DNA of 50,526 bases from Betaproteobacteria bacterium (GCA_013289985.1 JABCYW010000030.1:1-50526), one strand, 5' to 3'. Numbered from the stretch's first letter, positions 8,083 to 18,690 are shown. Program-made: numbers and translations. The notes: generated from the letters alone by a model not told the origin.

Positions 8083-8715
8083 ATGATTCGCGTTGTGATC
8101 GTCGACGATCATGCGATCGTCCGCTCCGGCCTCCGGCAATTCCTGTCCGACCACGTCGACCTGCGCGTCTCGGGCGAGGCGGCCGACGGCCGCGAGGCGC
8201 TCGAGCTCGTGCGCGGTGGCGACCTCGACGTGCTGCTGATGGACCTGTCCATGCCCGACCAGAGCGGCGTCGACGCGCTCGCGGCCATCAAGGCGCGCCG
8301 CCCCGACCTGCCCGTGCTGATCCTCAGCGGCTTTCCCGAGACCCACTACGCGACGACGCTGCTGCGCCAGGGCGCCAGCGGCTACCTCAACAAGGGCTGC
8401 GACCCCGACGAGATCGTCAAGGCGATCCGCACGGTGGCCATGGGCCGGCGCTACATCACGGCCCAGGTGGCCGAGATGCTGGCCGACGGCGCCGCGGGCG
8501 CGGGCGACCGACCGCCGCACGAGCAACTGTCCGAGCGCGAGCTGCAGGTCTTCCTGCGCCTGGCCAAGGGCGAGACGGTGGGCCAGATCGCCGAGGGCAT
8601 GTTCCTCAGCGTGAAGACGGTCAGCACCTACCGGGCGCGCACGCTGGAGAAGCTGCAGCTCGAGACCAACAGCGACCTGACCTACTACGCGCTCAAGAAC
8701 GGCCTGATCCAGTGA
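8083..8715 (+). CDS. NarL/FixJ-family response regulator
   Basis: DNA-binding response regulator, 210 residues. The receiver domain has the acidic pair Asp8/Asp9 (VDDH), the phospho-acceptor Asp54 (LLMDLSMPD) and the conserved Lys near 104 (YLNKG). The C-terminal LuxR-type helix-turn-helix runs from LSERELQVF through SVKTVSTYRARTLEKL. ATG 8083 has GGGAG at a good distance (6 nt). Orientation opposite to the CHASE3 kinase gene suggests that both are controlled from the shared 140-nt spacer and that the kinase phosphorylates this protein. Target genes are not evident. Confidence 0.92.
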   Translation: MIRVVIVDDHAIVRSGLRQFLSDHVDLRVSGEAADGREALELVRGGDLDVLLMDLSMPDQSGVDALAAIKARRPDLPVLILSGFPETHYATTLLRQGASGYLNKGCDPDEIVKAIRTVAMGRRYITAQVAEMLADGAAGAGDRPPHEQLSERELQVFLRLAKGETVGQIAEGMFLSVKTVSTYRARTLEKLQLETNSDLTYYALKNGLIQ

Positions 8716-8727
8716 GATGACGGCCCC

Positions 8728-8749
8728 CGGCCGCCAGGTACGGCGGCCG
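8728..8749. terminator. GC-rich hairpin after response regulator
   Basis: An 8-bp perfect stem CGGCCGCC / GGCGGCCG with a 6-nt loop starts 12 nt after the regulator stop codon and before the convergent receiver gene. There is no T run, so intrinsic termination is uncertain. Confidence 0.45.
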
Positions 8750-8804
8750 CGCGCTTTCACCCGGCGGTCGCCGAAGAACGACATGGCTGGCGCCAAGTGC
8801 GCGC

Positions 8805-9188
8805 TCAGGCGTGCCGCGCCGCGCGCGCGACGCAGTGGTCGACCAGCGCGTCGATCTCGCCCGACTTGTCGAACACCGCGCTCGCACCGAGCTCGAGGCA
8901 CTGGCGCCGGATGTCGGCGGTGGCGTAGTTGGTGAGCACGACGCGCTCGAACGGCGCGGCCGCCGCGTGCAGCGCGCGCAGCACGCCCATGCCCGAACCC
9001 TGGCGCAGGAAGATGTCGATGATCGCGATGTCGCATCGATTGGCGGCGTCGCCGAGCCAATGCAGCGCGCCGGCCTGGTCCACGGCGGTGCCCACCACCT
9101 TCACGGGCGCCATTTCCTCGAGCGCGGCGATCAGGTTCTCCTGGATCACCGGGCTGTCCTCGACGACGAATGCCAACAGGTTCGACAT
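8805..9188 (-). CDS. Stand-alone receiver (CheY-like) response regulator
   Basis: Single-domain receiver of 127 residues with no output domain. It carries the acidic pair Glu10/Asp11 (VVEDS), phospho-acceptor Asp58 (IIDIFLRQGSG), the conserved Thr (VLTNYAT) and the Lys (VFDKSGE). The start at 9188 matches where the beta-1 strand begins; no good Shine-Dalgarno is seen. It is convergent with the NarL-type regulator and may be a phosphate sink, adaptor or competing target of the same kinase. Pairing with that kinase is inferred from position only. Confidence 0.85.
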   Translation of the reverse strand: MSNLLAFVVEDSPVIQENLIAALEEMAPVKVVGTAVDQAGALHWLGDAANRCDIAIIDIFLRQGSGMGVLRALHAAAAPFERVVLTNYATADIRRQCLELGASAVFDKSGEIDALVDHCVARAARHA

Positions 9189-9334
9189 GCCACAAGCGGG
9201 TCCGTCGACGATGCCGGCGCGACCTTCTGCTCCACATTGTGCAACGACCGGAATGCTTCCGATCGGGCGCGGCACCCTCTCCGGGCGCCTGCGTTGCGGC
9301 GCTGCCTATGCAGCGCCCGGTTCGGGCGCTCGAC

Positions 9335-9505
9335 TCAGTCGTTCGGCGCGTCTCCGGAAGCCAGAAGTTGCCAGGTCGACGGAAACGCCGCTTCGTCGCC
9401 GAGGTTGTCGTCGGCCCGGAGCAGGACCAGGGGCTCGGCCATGTCGAGCAGCATCCCGGCTTCGAATTTCGCGTCGTGCGACTGTTCTGCTGAAAAATTG
9501 TCCAA
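9335..9505 (-). CDS. Small acidic protein, 56 aa, TTG start (tentative)
   Basis: A tentative gene upstream of the receiver protein on the same strand. A TTG start at 9505 is preceded by GGAGG at 5 nt, and the following frame has coding-like third positions. The product (LDNFSAEQSHDAKFEAG, later MAEPLVLLRADDN) is acidic and soluble, and I do not recognise it. An ATG further upstream at 9616 exists, but that extension is Pro/Arg-rich and looks noncoding. The 146 nt separating it from the receiver gene hold no other ORF. Confidence 0.45.
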   Translation of the reverse strand: MDNFSAEQSHDAKFEAGMLLDMAEPLVLLRADDNLGDEAAFPSTWQLLASGDAPND

Positions 9506-9621
9506 GTCCGCCTCCGGCCTGTCTCGTGTCGGTTCGGGACGGCGCGGATGTGCGCTCGTCTGCTTGGAATCCAGTGTGCGCAGGCCTGGCGCCATTGGAC
9601 ATAGGCTGAGCGCCACACCCC

Positions 9622-9661
9622 GTGTCGGACACCGCCTACACGACAGCAGGACAACAGTTGT
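9622..9661. promoter_or_regulatory. Two perfect 5-1-5 palindromes in the 9506-9753 spacer
   Basis: GTGTCGGACAC (9622-9632) and ACAACAGTTGT (9651-9661) are both perfect odd palindromes lying 18 nt apart in a 248-nt gene-free spacer between divergent genes. They are the right size for dimeric regulator sites. No consensus match to a named regulator is claimed. Confidence 0.35.
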
Positions 9662-9753
9662 ATCAAGCTGTGCGCGGGCTGTCGGATCGGACCTACCGGC
9701 GATCGGCTCGTTGGCCGATTGGGTTCGCGCCGGGCGGGGCGTACCTTTGAGCC

Positions 9754-10431
9754 ATGACTACCTACACCACTCCCCACTTCGCGGCCGGCGCCTCGGACGG
9801 CAATGTGCGTCCCAACCCCGCCCCCAGTCGCGCTCGCCCCGCTCCGGCGGCCACCTACCGCGCCGCGGGGGTCACGAACGAGGCCGCGCTGATGGCCGAA
9901 GGACAGACGGCCGACTGGCAACCCGGTGCGTCCAAGGGCGTTCCGAAGGCGGCCATCGGCGCGCTCGGCGCGGCCCTGGTGGGCGGCGTCGCGCTGGCCA
10001 TCGTGCTGATGGCGCCGTCCAGCAAGGTCACGAAGCCGGTGATGCCCGACCCGATCGCCCAGGCGGCCGCCGCCAACGCGGCCGTCGACCAGATGGACAA
10101 GCAGGCGCCGGCGGCCGGCAGCGAACCGACGACGTCGCAGGCCGCTTCGGCCGCAGCCGACGCCGCGCCCGCCGCGGCCGTTCCGACGCCTGTCGAGGCC
10201 GTGGTTCCGGCCGCGCCGCCGGTGGTCAATGCCCCGGTCGCCCGCGTGCCCAAGGCCAGGGCCACGCCGCGCGTTGCCGCGCCGGCGCGGACGGTGACGC
10301 CGCCAGCCGACGTTCAGCCGCCAGCAATGCAGCAGACACCTGATACGACGACAGTCACCCCATCGACTCCGGCGCCCGTGCCGACGCCGGACACCCCGGT
10401 GCCGACCCCGGCCCCGGCCCCGGCCCAGTAA
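9754..10431 (+). CDS. Single-span membrane protein with Ala/Pro-rich tail, 225 aa
   Basis: Unknown function. A cytosolic N-terminal region of about 65 residues precedes one membrane span (AAIGALGAALVGGVALAIVLM), and a long Ala/Pro/Thr-rich segment follows, ending in PTPAPAPAQ. This architecture resembles TonB-like or cell-wall-spanning linker proteins, but no C-terminal folded domain is present. The Shine-Dalgarno is weak. The next gene, also a single-span protein, follows 59 nt later on the same strand and may be co-transcribed. Confidence 0.7.
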   Translation: MTTYTTPHFAAGASDGNVRPNPAPSRARPAPAATYRAAGVTNEAALMAEGQTADWQPGASKGVPKAAIGALGAALVGGVALAIVLMAPSSKVTKPVMPDPIAQAAAANAAVDQMDKQAPAAGSEPTTSQAASAAADAAPAAAVPTPVEAVVPAAPPVVNAPVARVPKARATPRVAAPARTVTPPADVQPPAMQQTPDTTTVTPSTPAPVPTPDTPVPTPAPAPAQ

Positions 10432-10490
10432 GCCTGCATCTCGACGACCGCATCGGCCCTCCTGGCCGGTGCGCCATCGAAGGAGCCATC

Positions 10491-10787
10491 ATGACGCTGC
10501 ACTTCCACTGGTTGCACGCCCCGCGTTGGATGGCCCACGCCCATTTCAGCCGGGCGGTCACGCTCGTGCTGGGCGTGATCGTGGTGTCGATGCTCTTCAG
10601 CGCGTTGCGCGTGGTGGACGCCGCGGTGTCCGGCGCGCTCATCGAGCGTCACGCGGCGTCCGCCACGCCGGCGGCTTCCGTCGCGGCCGAGTTCCAGACC
10701 GGCAACGACCCGACCGGTGCCAAGCCGGTGGATGCATCGGTGGTGGACGACGTGCCCGAGGCGGCGGTGGAGGCGATCAGCCTCTGA
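10491..10787 (+). CDS. Single-span membrane protein, 98 aa
   Basis: Unknown function. A strong ribosome binding site (AAGGAG, 5 nt before ATG) supports the start. The N-terminus is His/Trp-rich, followed by one membrane span (AVTLVLGVIVVSMLFSAL) and an acidic C-terminal tail without recognisable motifs. It follows the Ala/Pro-rich membrane protein at close distance, and the pair may form one small membrane module. A hairpin terminator lies 22 nt after the stop. Confidence 0.68.
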   Translation: MTLHFHWLHAPRWMAHAHFSRAVTLVLGVIVVSMLFSALRVVDAAVSGALIERHAASATPAASVAAEFQTGNDPTGAKPVDASVVDDVPEAAVEAISL

Positions 10788-10809
10788 TGCCGCATTGCCC
10801 CACCCCCCC

Positions 10810-10830
10810 AAACCGCGCAACGCGCGGTTT
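10810..10830. terminator. Bidirectional intrinsic terminator
   Basis: A 9-bp stem AAACCGCGC / GCGCGGTTT with an AAC loop is followed on the + strand by a T-rich stretch (CTTTCGTT). It sits between the convergent genes ending at 10787 (+) and 10838 (-). Confidence 0.75.
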
Positions 10831-10837
10831 CTTTCGT

Positions 10838-11242
10838 TCACCGTCCTGGGGCTTGCGTCGATTGAACCTTGACCCGGATTGAAGTAGCCTGCCACCCTTT
10901 CGCCACGAGTGTTTCCGCGAGCGTGGGCAGCAGGTGTCGCAGCTTGGACGCGACGGCCGAATTGGCGGCCAGGATCGTCCAGCCTTCATCGTCCAGCGGG
11001 CCCGCACGCAGGTGCTGGCGCAGCAGGCCGGGCAACACCTCGGCCAGCGCGTCCAGGCGCGCCTGCGAGGCGCGCACGCGCGCCAGCAGGCTGGCCAGGC
11101 TGTCGTCGCCCGCGAGGCTCTCGCCGAGGGGCCGCGCGAGCGGTACCACGGACTGCCGGTTCGGCAGGGGCGCGTAGAACGCGCGGGGCCCCGGCGTCGC
11201 GTGCGGTTTGTCGGCGGTTTTTTTGGGTCTGGTCGGGGCCAT
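10838..11242 (-). CDS. dciA: DUF721 protein, DciA-like helicase loader/operator
   Basis: DUF721-family protein of 134 residues. In bacteria lacking DnaC, DUF721 proteins (DciA) help load the replicative helicase DnaB. A basic, disordered N-terminus is followed by the compact domain, with LLARVRASQARLDAL, then LTIL-like WTILAANSAVASKLRHL and SIRVKVQ near the end, as is typical. The position next to an M23 peptidase and secA matches the arrangement I recall from other Burkholderiales. The ATG at 11242 lies only 17 nt from the divergent M23 start, with no clear Shine-Dalgarno on this strand. Confidence 0.78.
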   Translation of the reverse strand: MAPTRPKKTADKPHATPGPRAFYAPLPNRQSVVPLARPLGESLAGDDSLASLLARVRASQARLDALAEVLPGLLRQHLRAGPLDDEGWTILAANSAVASKLRHLLPTLAETLVAKGWQATSIRVKVQSTQAPGR

Positions 11243-11259
11243 CTCAGGAGAGTGTAGCG

Positions 11260-12237
11260 ATGCAGATAATGATCACCCACGGCGGCATGTCCCGCACGCG
11301 GGTCATGCACATCAGCCCGATGCAGATGTTCGTGTCGGCCTGTTTCCTCGTGACGGCGATCCTGCTGACGTCCGGCGCGATCTACCACTACTTCTTCCTC
11401 AAGGCCGCCCGCGAGGGCTGGCCCGTCGTCAGCCAGCTGGTGAAGCTGGTGGTGCACGACGAGAGCGCCCAACGCGACAAGATCATGCGCGAGAACCTCG
11501 ACGCGATGGCGCAGAAGGTGGGCGACATGCAGGCGCGCATGATCAAGATCGAGGCGATGGGCGACCGCGTCTCGGGCATGGCCGGCCTGAAGCCGGAAGA
11601 CCTGTCGGGACTCGCGCGCACCAAGGGCGCCGGCTCGGGCGGCCCGTTCGTGCCGATGTCCAAGCCGGGCCTGGCCGAGCTCAATGGCGCGCTGGACGCC
11701 TTGTCCGAGGCCGCCGGCGAGCAGGGCGACGTGCTTACGCTCACCGAGTCGCGCCTGCTCGAATCGCGGCTGAAGACGCTGATGATTCCCAGCAGCCGCC
11801 CGATCGACGTGGCCGTGGGCTCGGGCTTCGGGTTCCGCGCCGATCCGTTCACCGGCCGCGGCGCGCTGCACACCGGCCTCGACTTCCCGTCGCCGGTGGG
11901 CACCGAGATCCACGCCGCCGCCGGCGGGGTGGTGCGCACCGCCGAGATGCATCCCGAGTACGGCCTGATGCTGGAGATCGACCACGGCAATGGCCTGATG
12001 ACCCGCTACGGCCACACCTCGAAGATCCTGGTGAAGGTGGGCGACCTGGTCAAGCGCGGCCAGGTCGTGGCCGACGTGGGCACCACCGGCCGCTCCACCG
12101 GGCCGCACCTGCACTTCGAGGTGCTGGTGGACGGCATCCCGCAGGATCCGCAGCGCTTCCTGGCCGGCCCCAACGCCAAGCCGACGGTGCAGACGGCCGC
12201 CGTACAGGCGACCCCGCTGGGCGCGGAACACCGTTAG
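11260..12237 (+). CDS. M23-family peptidase, membrane-anchored
   Basis: Probable zinc endopeptidase that trims peptidoglycan cross-links, or an activator relative of that fold. The 325-residue protein has a short cytosolic N-terminus, one membrane span at about 23-46, a coiled-coil region (about 65-110), and a C-terminal LytM/M23 domain. Zinc ligands are intact: His204 and Asp208 in HTGLDF and His285 in HLHFE, with His283 beside it, so the enzyme should be active. AGGAG lies 10 nt before ATG 11260; ATG 11269 is an alternative. It diverges from the DUF721 gene and lies directly upstream of the secA leader. Confidence 0.9.
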   Translation: MQIMITHGGMSRTRVMHISPMQMFVSACFLVTAILLTSGAIYHYFFLKAAREGWPVVSQLVKLVVHDESAQRDKIMRENLDAMAQKVGDMQARMIKIEAMGDRVSGMAGLKPEDLSGLARTKGAGSGGPFVPMSKPGLAELNGALDALSEAAGEQGDVLTLTESRLLESRLKTLMIPSSRPIDVAVGSGFGFRADPFTGRGALHTGLDFPSPVGTEIHAAAGGVVRTAEMHPEYGLMLEIDHGNGLMTRYGHTSKILVKVGDLVKRGQVVADVGTTGRSTGPHLHFEVLVDGIPQDPQRFLAGPNAKPTVQTAAVQATPLGAEHR

Positions 12238-12559
12238 CGCCAGGAAGGCCGGACACCCGGGCCGATGAGGCCCAAATGCTACACTTTGCCGTTTTTCGCC
12301 TCGTACCGGGCGGGCTCGGCCATTGGCCGCACCCACCGGCGCGCGCGGTGCCGCCGTTCCCCTCGGGGATTACGCGGATCCCGTCGCGCAAGACCTTGTC
12401 CTCGCGCGCCGCATCCCCAGATGCGGCGCAGTGCGAAGGCGCGAGGCGTCTTCGAGATTTGCTTGCCACCCCCGGCAGGCCCGCGGCTCACAGCCGGCTC
12501 CGCCAAAACCGGCCGCCGTGCGTTGTCCGCGGCCTGTCTTCCCGGCCCAGAACGAACGC
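12238..12559 (+). promoter_or_regulatory. 322-nt secA leader with nested hairpins
   Basis: No protein gene is supported in this gap. A possible -10 element TACACT is at 12280-12285, without a good -35. The most stable visible structure is a 10-bp perfect stem (GCGCCGCATC 12406-12415 with GATGCGGCGC 12420-12429, loop CCCA). A second stem of CCTCGCGC (12400-12407) and GCGCGAGG (12439-12446) surrounds it and shares two bases, so the two may compete. Downstream are further GC-rich inverted segments up to the secA start. No SecM-like ORF with a signal sequence is present. Confidence 0.45.
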
Positions 12560-15319
<2,760 letters not shown>

Positions 15320-15363
15320 TGACAGTCCGATGACGAAGGCCCGAACGCGGGCGTGATCGCCAC

Positions 15364-15397
15364 AAGGCCGCACCGGCGTTCGCCCGGATGCGGCTTT
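15364..15397 (+). terminator. Intrinsic terminator after secA
   Basis: An imperfect stem pairs AAGGCCGCACCGG with CCGGATGCGGCTTT (one bulge, one G-T pair) and runs into TTTGTCGT. It lies 44 nt after the secA stop and 39 nt before the ABC permease start. Confidence 0.65.
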
Positions 15398-15436
15398 GTC
15401 GTCTCCGGGCAAGATTTAGCCCCGACAATCGCCGCC

Positions 15437-17164
15437 ATGGCTTTCGAGAAGAACTTCTTCCCCAGGCAGGTCGTCGAGGCCGGCAATCGTTGGGACTGGG
15501 CGCTGCTGCCGCTGGTGCTGGCCGGGCTGGTGCTGCTGGGCTACGGCGGCGCGCAGATGACGCGGCCCTACCACCTGGGCGACGCGCTGCCGCTCACGCT
15601 CGATCCCTGGCAGCTGCCGTACTACCTGCTGCGAACGACGCTGCGCATGCTGATCGCGCTGGCGTTCTCGCTGCTGTTCTCGTTCGCCTTCGCCACGGCG
15701 GCGTCGCGCTGGCGCGCGGCCGAGAAGGTGCTGGTGCCGCTGCTGGACATCCTGCAGTCCATCCCCATCCTGGGCTTTCTCGCGATCACCGTCACCGGCT
15801 TCATCGCGCTGTTCCCGGGCAACCTGTTCGGCGTGGAATGCGCGGCGATCTTCGCCATCTTCACCTCGCAGGCCTGGAACATGGCGTTCAGCCTGTACCA
15901 GTCGATGCGCACCGTGCCCAGCGAACTGCAGGAGGCGGCGCGCGTGTTCCAGCTGTCGGCCTGGCAACGCTTCTGGCGACTCGAGCTGCCGTTCGCGATG
16001 CCCGGGCTGCTGTGGAACATGATGATGTCGATGTCGGGCGGCTGGTTCTTCGTCGTCGCGTCGGAGGCCATCGCCGTCTCGGGCCAGAACATCAAGCTGC
16101 CGGGCGTGGGCTCGTACATCGCGCTGGCCATCGAGGCGCGCAACCTGCAGGCCATCGGCTGGGCCATCCTGGGCATGCTGATCGGCATCATGCTGTACGA
16201 CCAGCTGCTGTTCCGGCCGCTGGTGGCCTGGGCCGACAAGTTCCGCTTCGAGGAAGGCGGCCAGGAGACGGCGCCCACGTCGTGGCTGCTCACCTGGTCG
16301 CGCCGCACCGAGCGCATCGCCAAGCTGACCGAGCGCTTCACGTTCGCGCTGGAGAGCACGTTCACGTGGTTCCGCACCTCGTTCGACGGCACCTCCATCC
16401 GCGCTCGCCCGCATCCCGGCAGCGGCGCGCTCGCACGCGTGTGGGACGCGCTGATCGCCGCCGGCGGCCTGTACGCCATCTGGGCGCTGTACTCGTTCGT
16501 GCACGCCGAGGTGGGCTTCGCCGAGGTGTGGCACGTGTTCCTGCTGGGCTGCGCGACGATGCTGCGCGTCGTCGTGCTGATCACGCTGGCGGCCCTGTTC
16601 TGGGTGCCCGTCGGCGTCTGGATCGGGTTGCGGCCGATCTGGTCGGGCCGGCTGCAGGCGGTGGCCCAGTTCCTCGCCGCGTTCCCGGCCAACCTGATGT
16701 TCCCGGGCGCGGTGGTGCTGATCGTGCACTGGCACCTCAACCCCGACATCTGGCTGTCGCCGCTGATGGTGTTCGGCACGCAGTGGTACCTGCTGTTCAA
16801 CGTGATCGCGGGCGCGTCGTCGATCCCGTCGGAGCTGCGCTTCGCGGCCGGCAACCTCGGGCTCACGGGCTGGCTGCGCTGGAAGCGTTTCCTGCTGCCG
16901 GCCGTGTTCCCCAGCTTCGTCACCGGCGCCATCACGGCCAGCGGGGGTTCGTGGAACGCCAGCATCGTGTCCGAGTACGTCACCTGGGGCGACACCACGC
17001 TGGAGGCCCGCGGCCTGGGCAGCTACATCGCCCACTTCACCGCCAGCGGCGACTTCCACCGCATCGCGCTGGGCATCTGCGTGATGTGCGTCTTCGTGAT
17101 GGGCATGAACCACTTCGTGTGGCGCCGCCTCTACCGCATCGCCGAAGAGCGCATGCACTTCTGA
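15437..17164 (+). CDS. ABC transporter permease, fused double unit (nitrate/sulfonate type)
   Basis: Inner-membrane permease of 575 residues made of two BPD_transp_1 (SsuC/NrtB-like) halves in one chain. The first half has its EAA-type loop at EAARVFQLSAWQRFWRLELP and the second at ELRFAAGNLGLTGWLRWKRF, separated by a soluble linker of about 100 residues. Each half shows about five to six membrane spans. A single chain could therefore form the whole channel. ATG 15437 is chosen at the start of the conserved MAFEKNFFP. The ATPase gene follows after 25 nt. No periplasmic binding protein is nearby, so the substrate is not predictable. Confidence 0.88.
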   Translation: MAFEKNFFPRQVVEAGNRWDWALLPLVLAGLVLLGYGGAQMTRPYHLGDALPLTLDPWQLPYYLLRTTLRMLIALAFSLLFSFAFATAASRWRAAEKVLVPLLDILQSIPILGFLAITVTGFIALFPGNLFGVECAAIFAIFTSQAWNMAFSLYQSMRTVPSELQEAARVFQLSAWQRFWRLELPFAMPGLLWNMMMSMSGGWFFVVASEAIAVSGQNIKLPGVGSYIALAIEARNLQAIGWAILGMLIGIMLYDQLLFRPLVAWADKFRFEEGGQETAPTSWLLTWSRRTERIAKLTERFTFALESTFTWFRTSFDGTSIRARPHPGSGALARVWDALIAAGGLYAIWALYSFVHAEVGFAEVWHVFLLGCATMLRVVVLITLAALFWVPVGVWIGLRPIWSGRLQAVAQFLAAFPANLMFPGAVVLIVHWHLNPDIWLSPLMVFGTQWYLLFNVIAGASSIPSELRFAAGNLGLTGWLRWKRFLLPAVFPSFVTGAITASGGSWNASIVSEYVTWGDTTLEARGLGSYIAHFTASGDFHRIALGICVMCVFVMGMNHFVWRRLYRIAEERMHF

Positions 17165-17189
17165 CCTGACGAATGCAGACTGACCGACC

Positions 17190-18527
17190 ATGGAAAAGCA
17201 CGGCCCCCCCATCATCCAGATCCAGGACGTCCGCAAGTCCTTCCGCGCGGCCGACGGTCGCGAGCGCCCGGTGCTCGAAGGCGTCGACTTCACGCTGCGC
17301 GAGGGCGAGATCGTCGCGCTGCTGGGCCAGTCGGGCTCCGGCAAGAGCACGCTGCTGCGCATCATGGCCGGCCTCATCGGCGTCGATGCCGGCTCGGTGC
17401 AGTACCGCGGCCAGCCGCTGTACGGCCCGGCGCGCGCGATCAGCATGGTGTTCCAGTCGTTCGCGCTGTTCCCCTGGCTGACGGTGCAGCAGAACGTGGA
17501 GCTGGGCCTGGAGGCCCGCGGCATCGGGCGCGAGGAACGTGCCGAGCGCGCGGAGAAGGCGATCAGCCTGATCGGCCTGGCCGGCTTCGAGGGCGCGCTG
17601 CCGCGCGAGCTCTCGGGCGGCATGCGCCAGCGCGTGGGCATCGCGCGCGCGCTGGTCACGCAGCCCGACGTGCTGCTGATGGACGAGGCGTTCTCGGCGC
17701 TGGACGTGCTTACCGGCGAGCGCCTGCGCGACGACATCCTCGAGCTGTGGACGCAGGGCGGCATGCCCACCAAGGCGATGCTGGTGGTGTCGCACAACAT
17801 CGAGGAGGCGGTGCTGATGGCCGACCGCATCCTGATCTTCGCGAGCGACCCGGGCCGCATCCGCTTCCAGCTGGCCATCGACCTGCCGCGTCCGCGCATC
17901 GCCGACTCGGCCGGGGTGCGTTCGCTCATCGACGAGGTCTACGCGCTGATGACCGCCGGCGCCGTCCGGGCCGGTCGCACGACCGAGGAACCCGAGGCGC
18001 TGCGCCTGCACGACCGCCTGCCCGAGGCCGACATCGCGCGCATGGAGGGCCTGCTCGAGCTGCTGGCCGGCGCGCCGTTCCACGGCGAGGCCGACCTGCC
18101 CGCGTTGGCCGAGGAATCGGAGCTCACCGACGACGAACTGCTGCCCGTGGCCAGCGCCCTCGGCCTGCTGGGCTTGGCCCGCGTGCAGGACGGCGACCTT
18201 CACCTCACGCTGCTCGGCCGGCGCTACGTCGACGGCGACCACACGGTGCGCCAGCAACTGTTCGGCGAGCAGGTGCTGGAGAACGTGCCGCTCGCCGCGC
18301 ACATCCGCCACAGCCTGGAGCAGGATCCCGAACGCGCGCTGCCCGAGCAGCCGTTCCTGCGGCTGCTGCAGCAGCACCTGGATCCGGCCGAGGCCGAGCG
18401 CGTGCTCAAGACCGTCATCGAATGGGGCCGCCACGGCGAGGTCTTCGAGTACGACTTCCACGCCGGCAGCATCCACCTGCCCGACGACCAGCAGGACGAC
18501 GCGGCGCGCGCGTCCATCATCGAGTAG
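17190..18527 (+). CDS. ABC transporter ATPase with C-terminal AAA-associated domain
   Basis: ATP-binding subunit partnering the double permease just upstream. The nucleotide-binding domain (about 1-250) has Walker A GQSGSGKST, the signature LSGGMRQRVGIARAL, Walker B VLLMDEAFSALD and the switch His (VVSHN), so it should be active. The extra C-terminal domain of about 160 residues (from roughly 280; DRLPEADIARMEGLLELL through VIEWGRHGEVFEYD) resembles the AAA-associated C-terminal domain found on some nitrate/sulfonate-type ATPases, probably a regulatory helical/winged-helix unit. It ends 4 nt before a palindromic repeat element. Confidence 0.9.
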   Translation: MEKHGPPIIQIQDVRKSFRAADGRERPVLEGVDFTLREGEIVALLGQSGSGKSTLLRIMAGLIGVDAGSVQYRGQPLYGPARAISMVFQSFALFPWLTVQQNVELGLEARGIGREERAERAEKAISLIGLAGFEGALPRELSGGMRQRVGIARALVTQPDVLLMDEAFSALDVLTGERLRDDILELWTQGGMPTKAMLVVSHNIEEAVLMADRILIFASDPGRIRFQLAIDLPRPRIADSAGVRSLIDEVYALMTAGAVRAGRTTEEPEALRLHDRLPEADIARMEGLLELLAGAPFHGEADLPALAEESELTDDELLPVASALGLLGLARVQDGDLHLTLLGRRYVDGDHTVRQQLFGEQVLENVPLAAHIRHSLEQDPERALPEQPFLRLLQQHLDPAEAERVLKTVIEWGRHGEVFEYDFHAGSIHLPDDQQDDAARASIIE

Positions 18528-18531
18528 CGAA

Positions 18532-18598
18532 GGGGTCAGGCACCCGCCTGCCACGTCGTCGCCCGCAAGGGCACGTAATCTGGCGGGAGCCAGACCCC
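18532..18598. repeat. Palindromic intergenic element, copy 1
   Basis: Arms GGGGTCAGGCACCCGCC (18532-18548) and GGCGGGAGCCAGACCCC (18582-18598) are inverted repeats matching at 15 of 17 positions, around a 33-nt spacer. It starts 4 nt after the ATPase stop codon. Its ends share GGGGTCWGGC with the element at 41451-41533. It may act as a transcription end structure or a REP-like repeat. Confidence 0.6.
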
Positions 18599-18648
18599 TC
18601 GGGTTTCCACAATTGTCGGCAATCCGCGCGGCGGACAACACTGCGCGC

Positions 18649-18679
18649 AACAACAAGAAGAGTCCATAACAACAAGAAG
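18649..18679 (+). repeat. 12-bp direct repeat in leader of the 18691 gene
   Basis: AACAACAAGAAG occurs at 18649-18660 and again at 18668-18679, separated by 7 nt. The second copy runs into GGAAGG, the likely ribosome binding site of the GTG at 18691. This purine-rich stretch is far lower in G+C than its surroundings. Confidence 0.6.
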
Positions 18680-18690
18680 GGAAGGCTCTC

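Noticed and set aside
12323-12559. In-frame N-terminal extension of SecA
   Set aside because: The conserved protein begins at ATG 12560; the extension is low-complexity and lies in the hairpin-rich leader.
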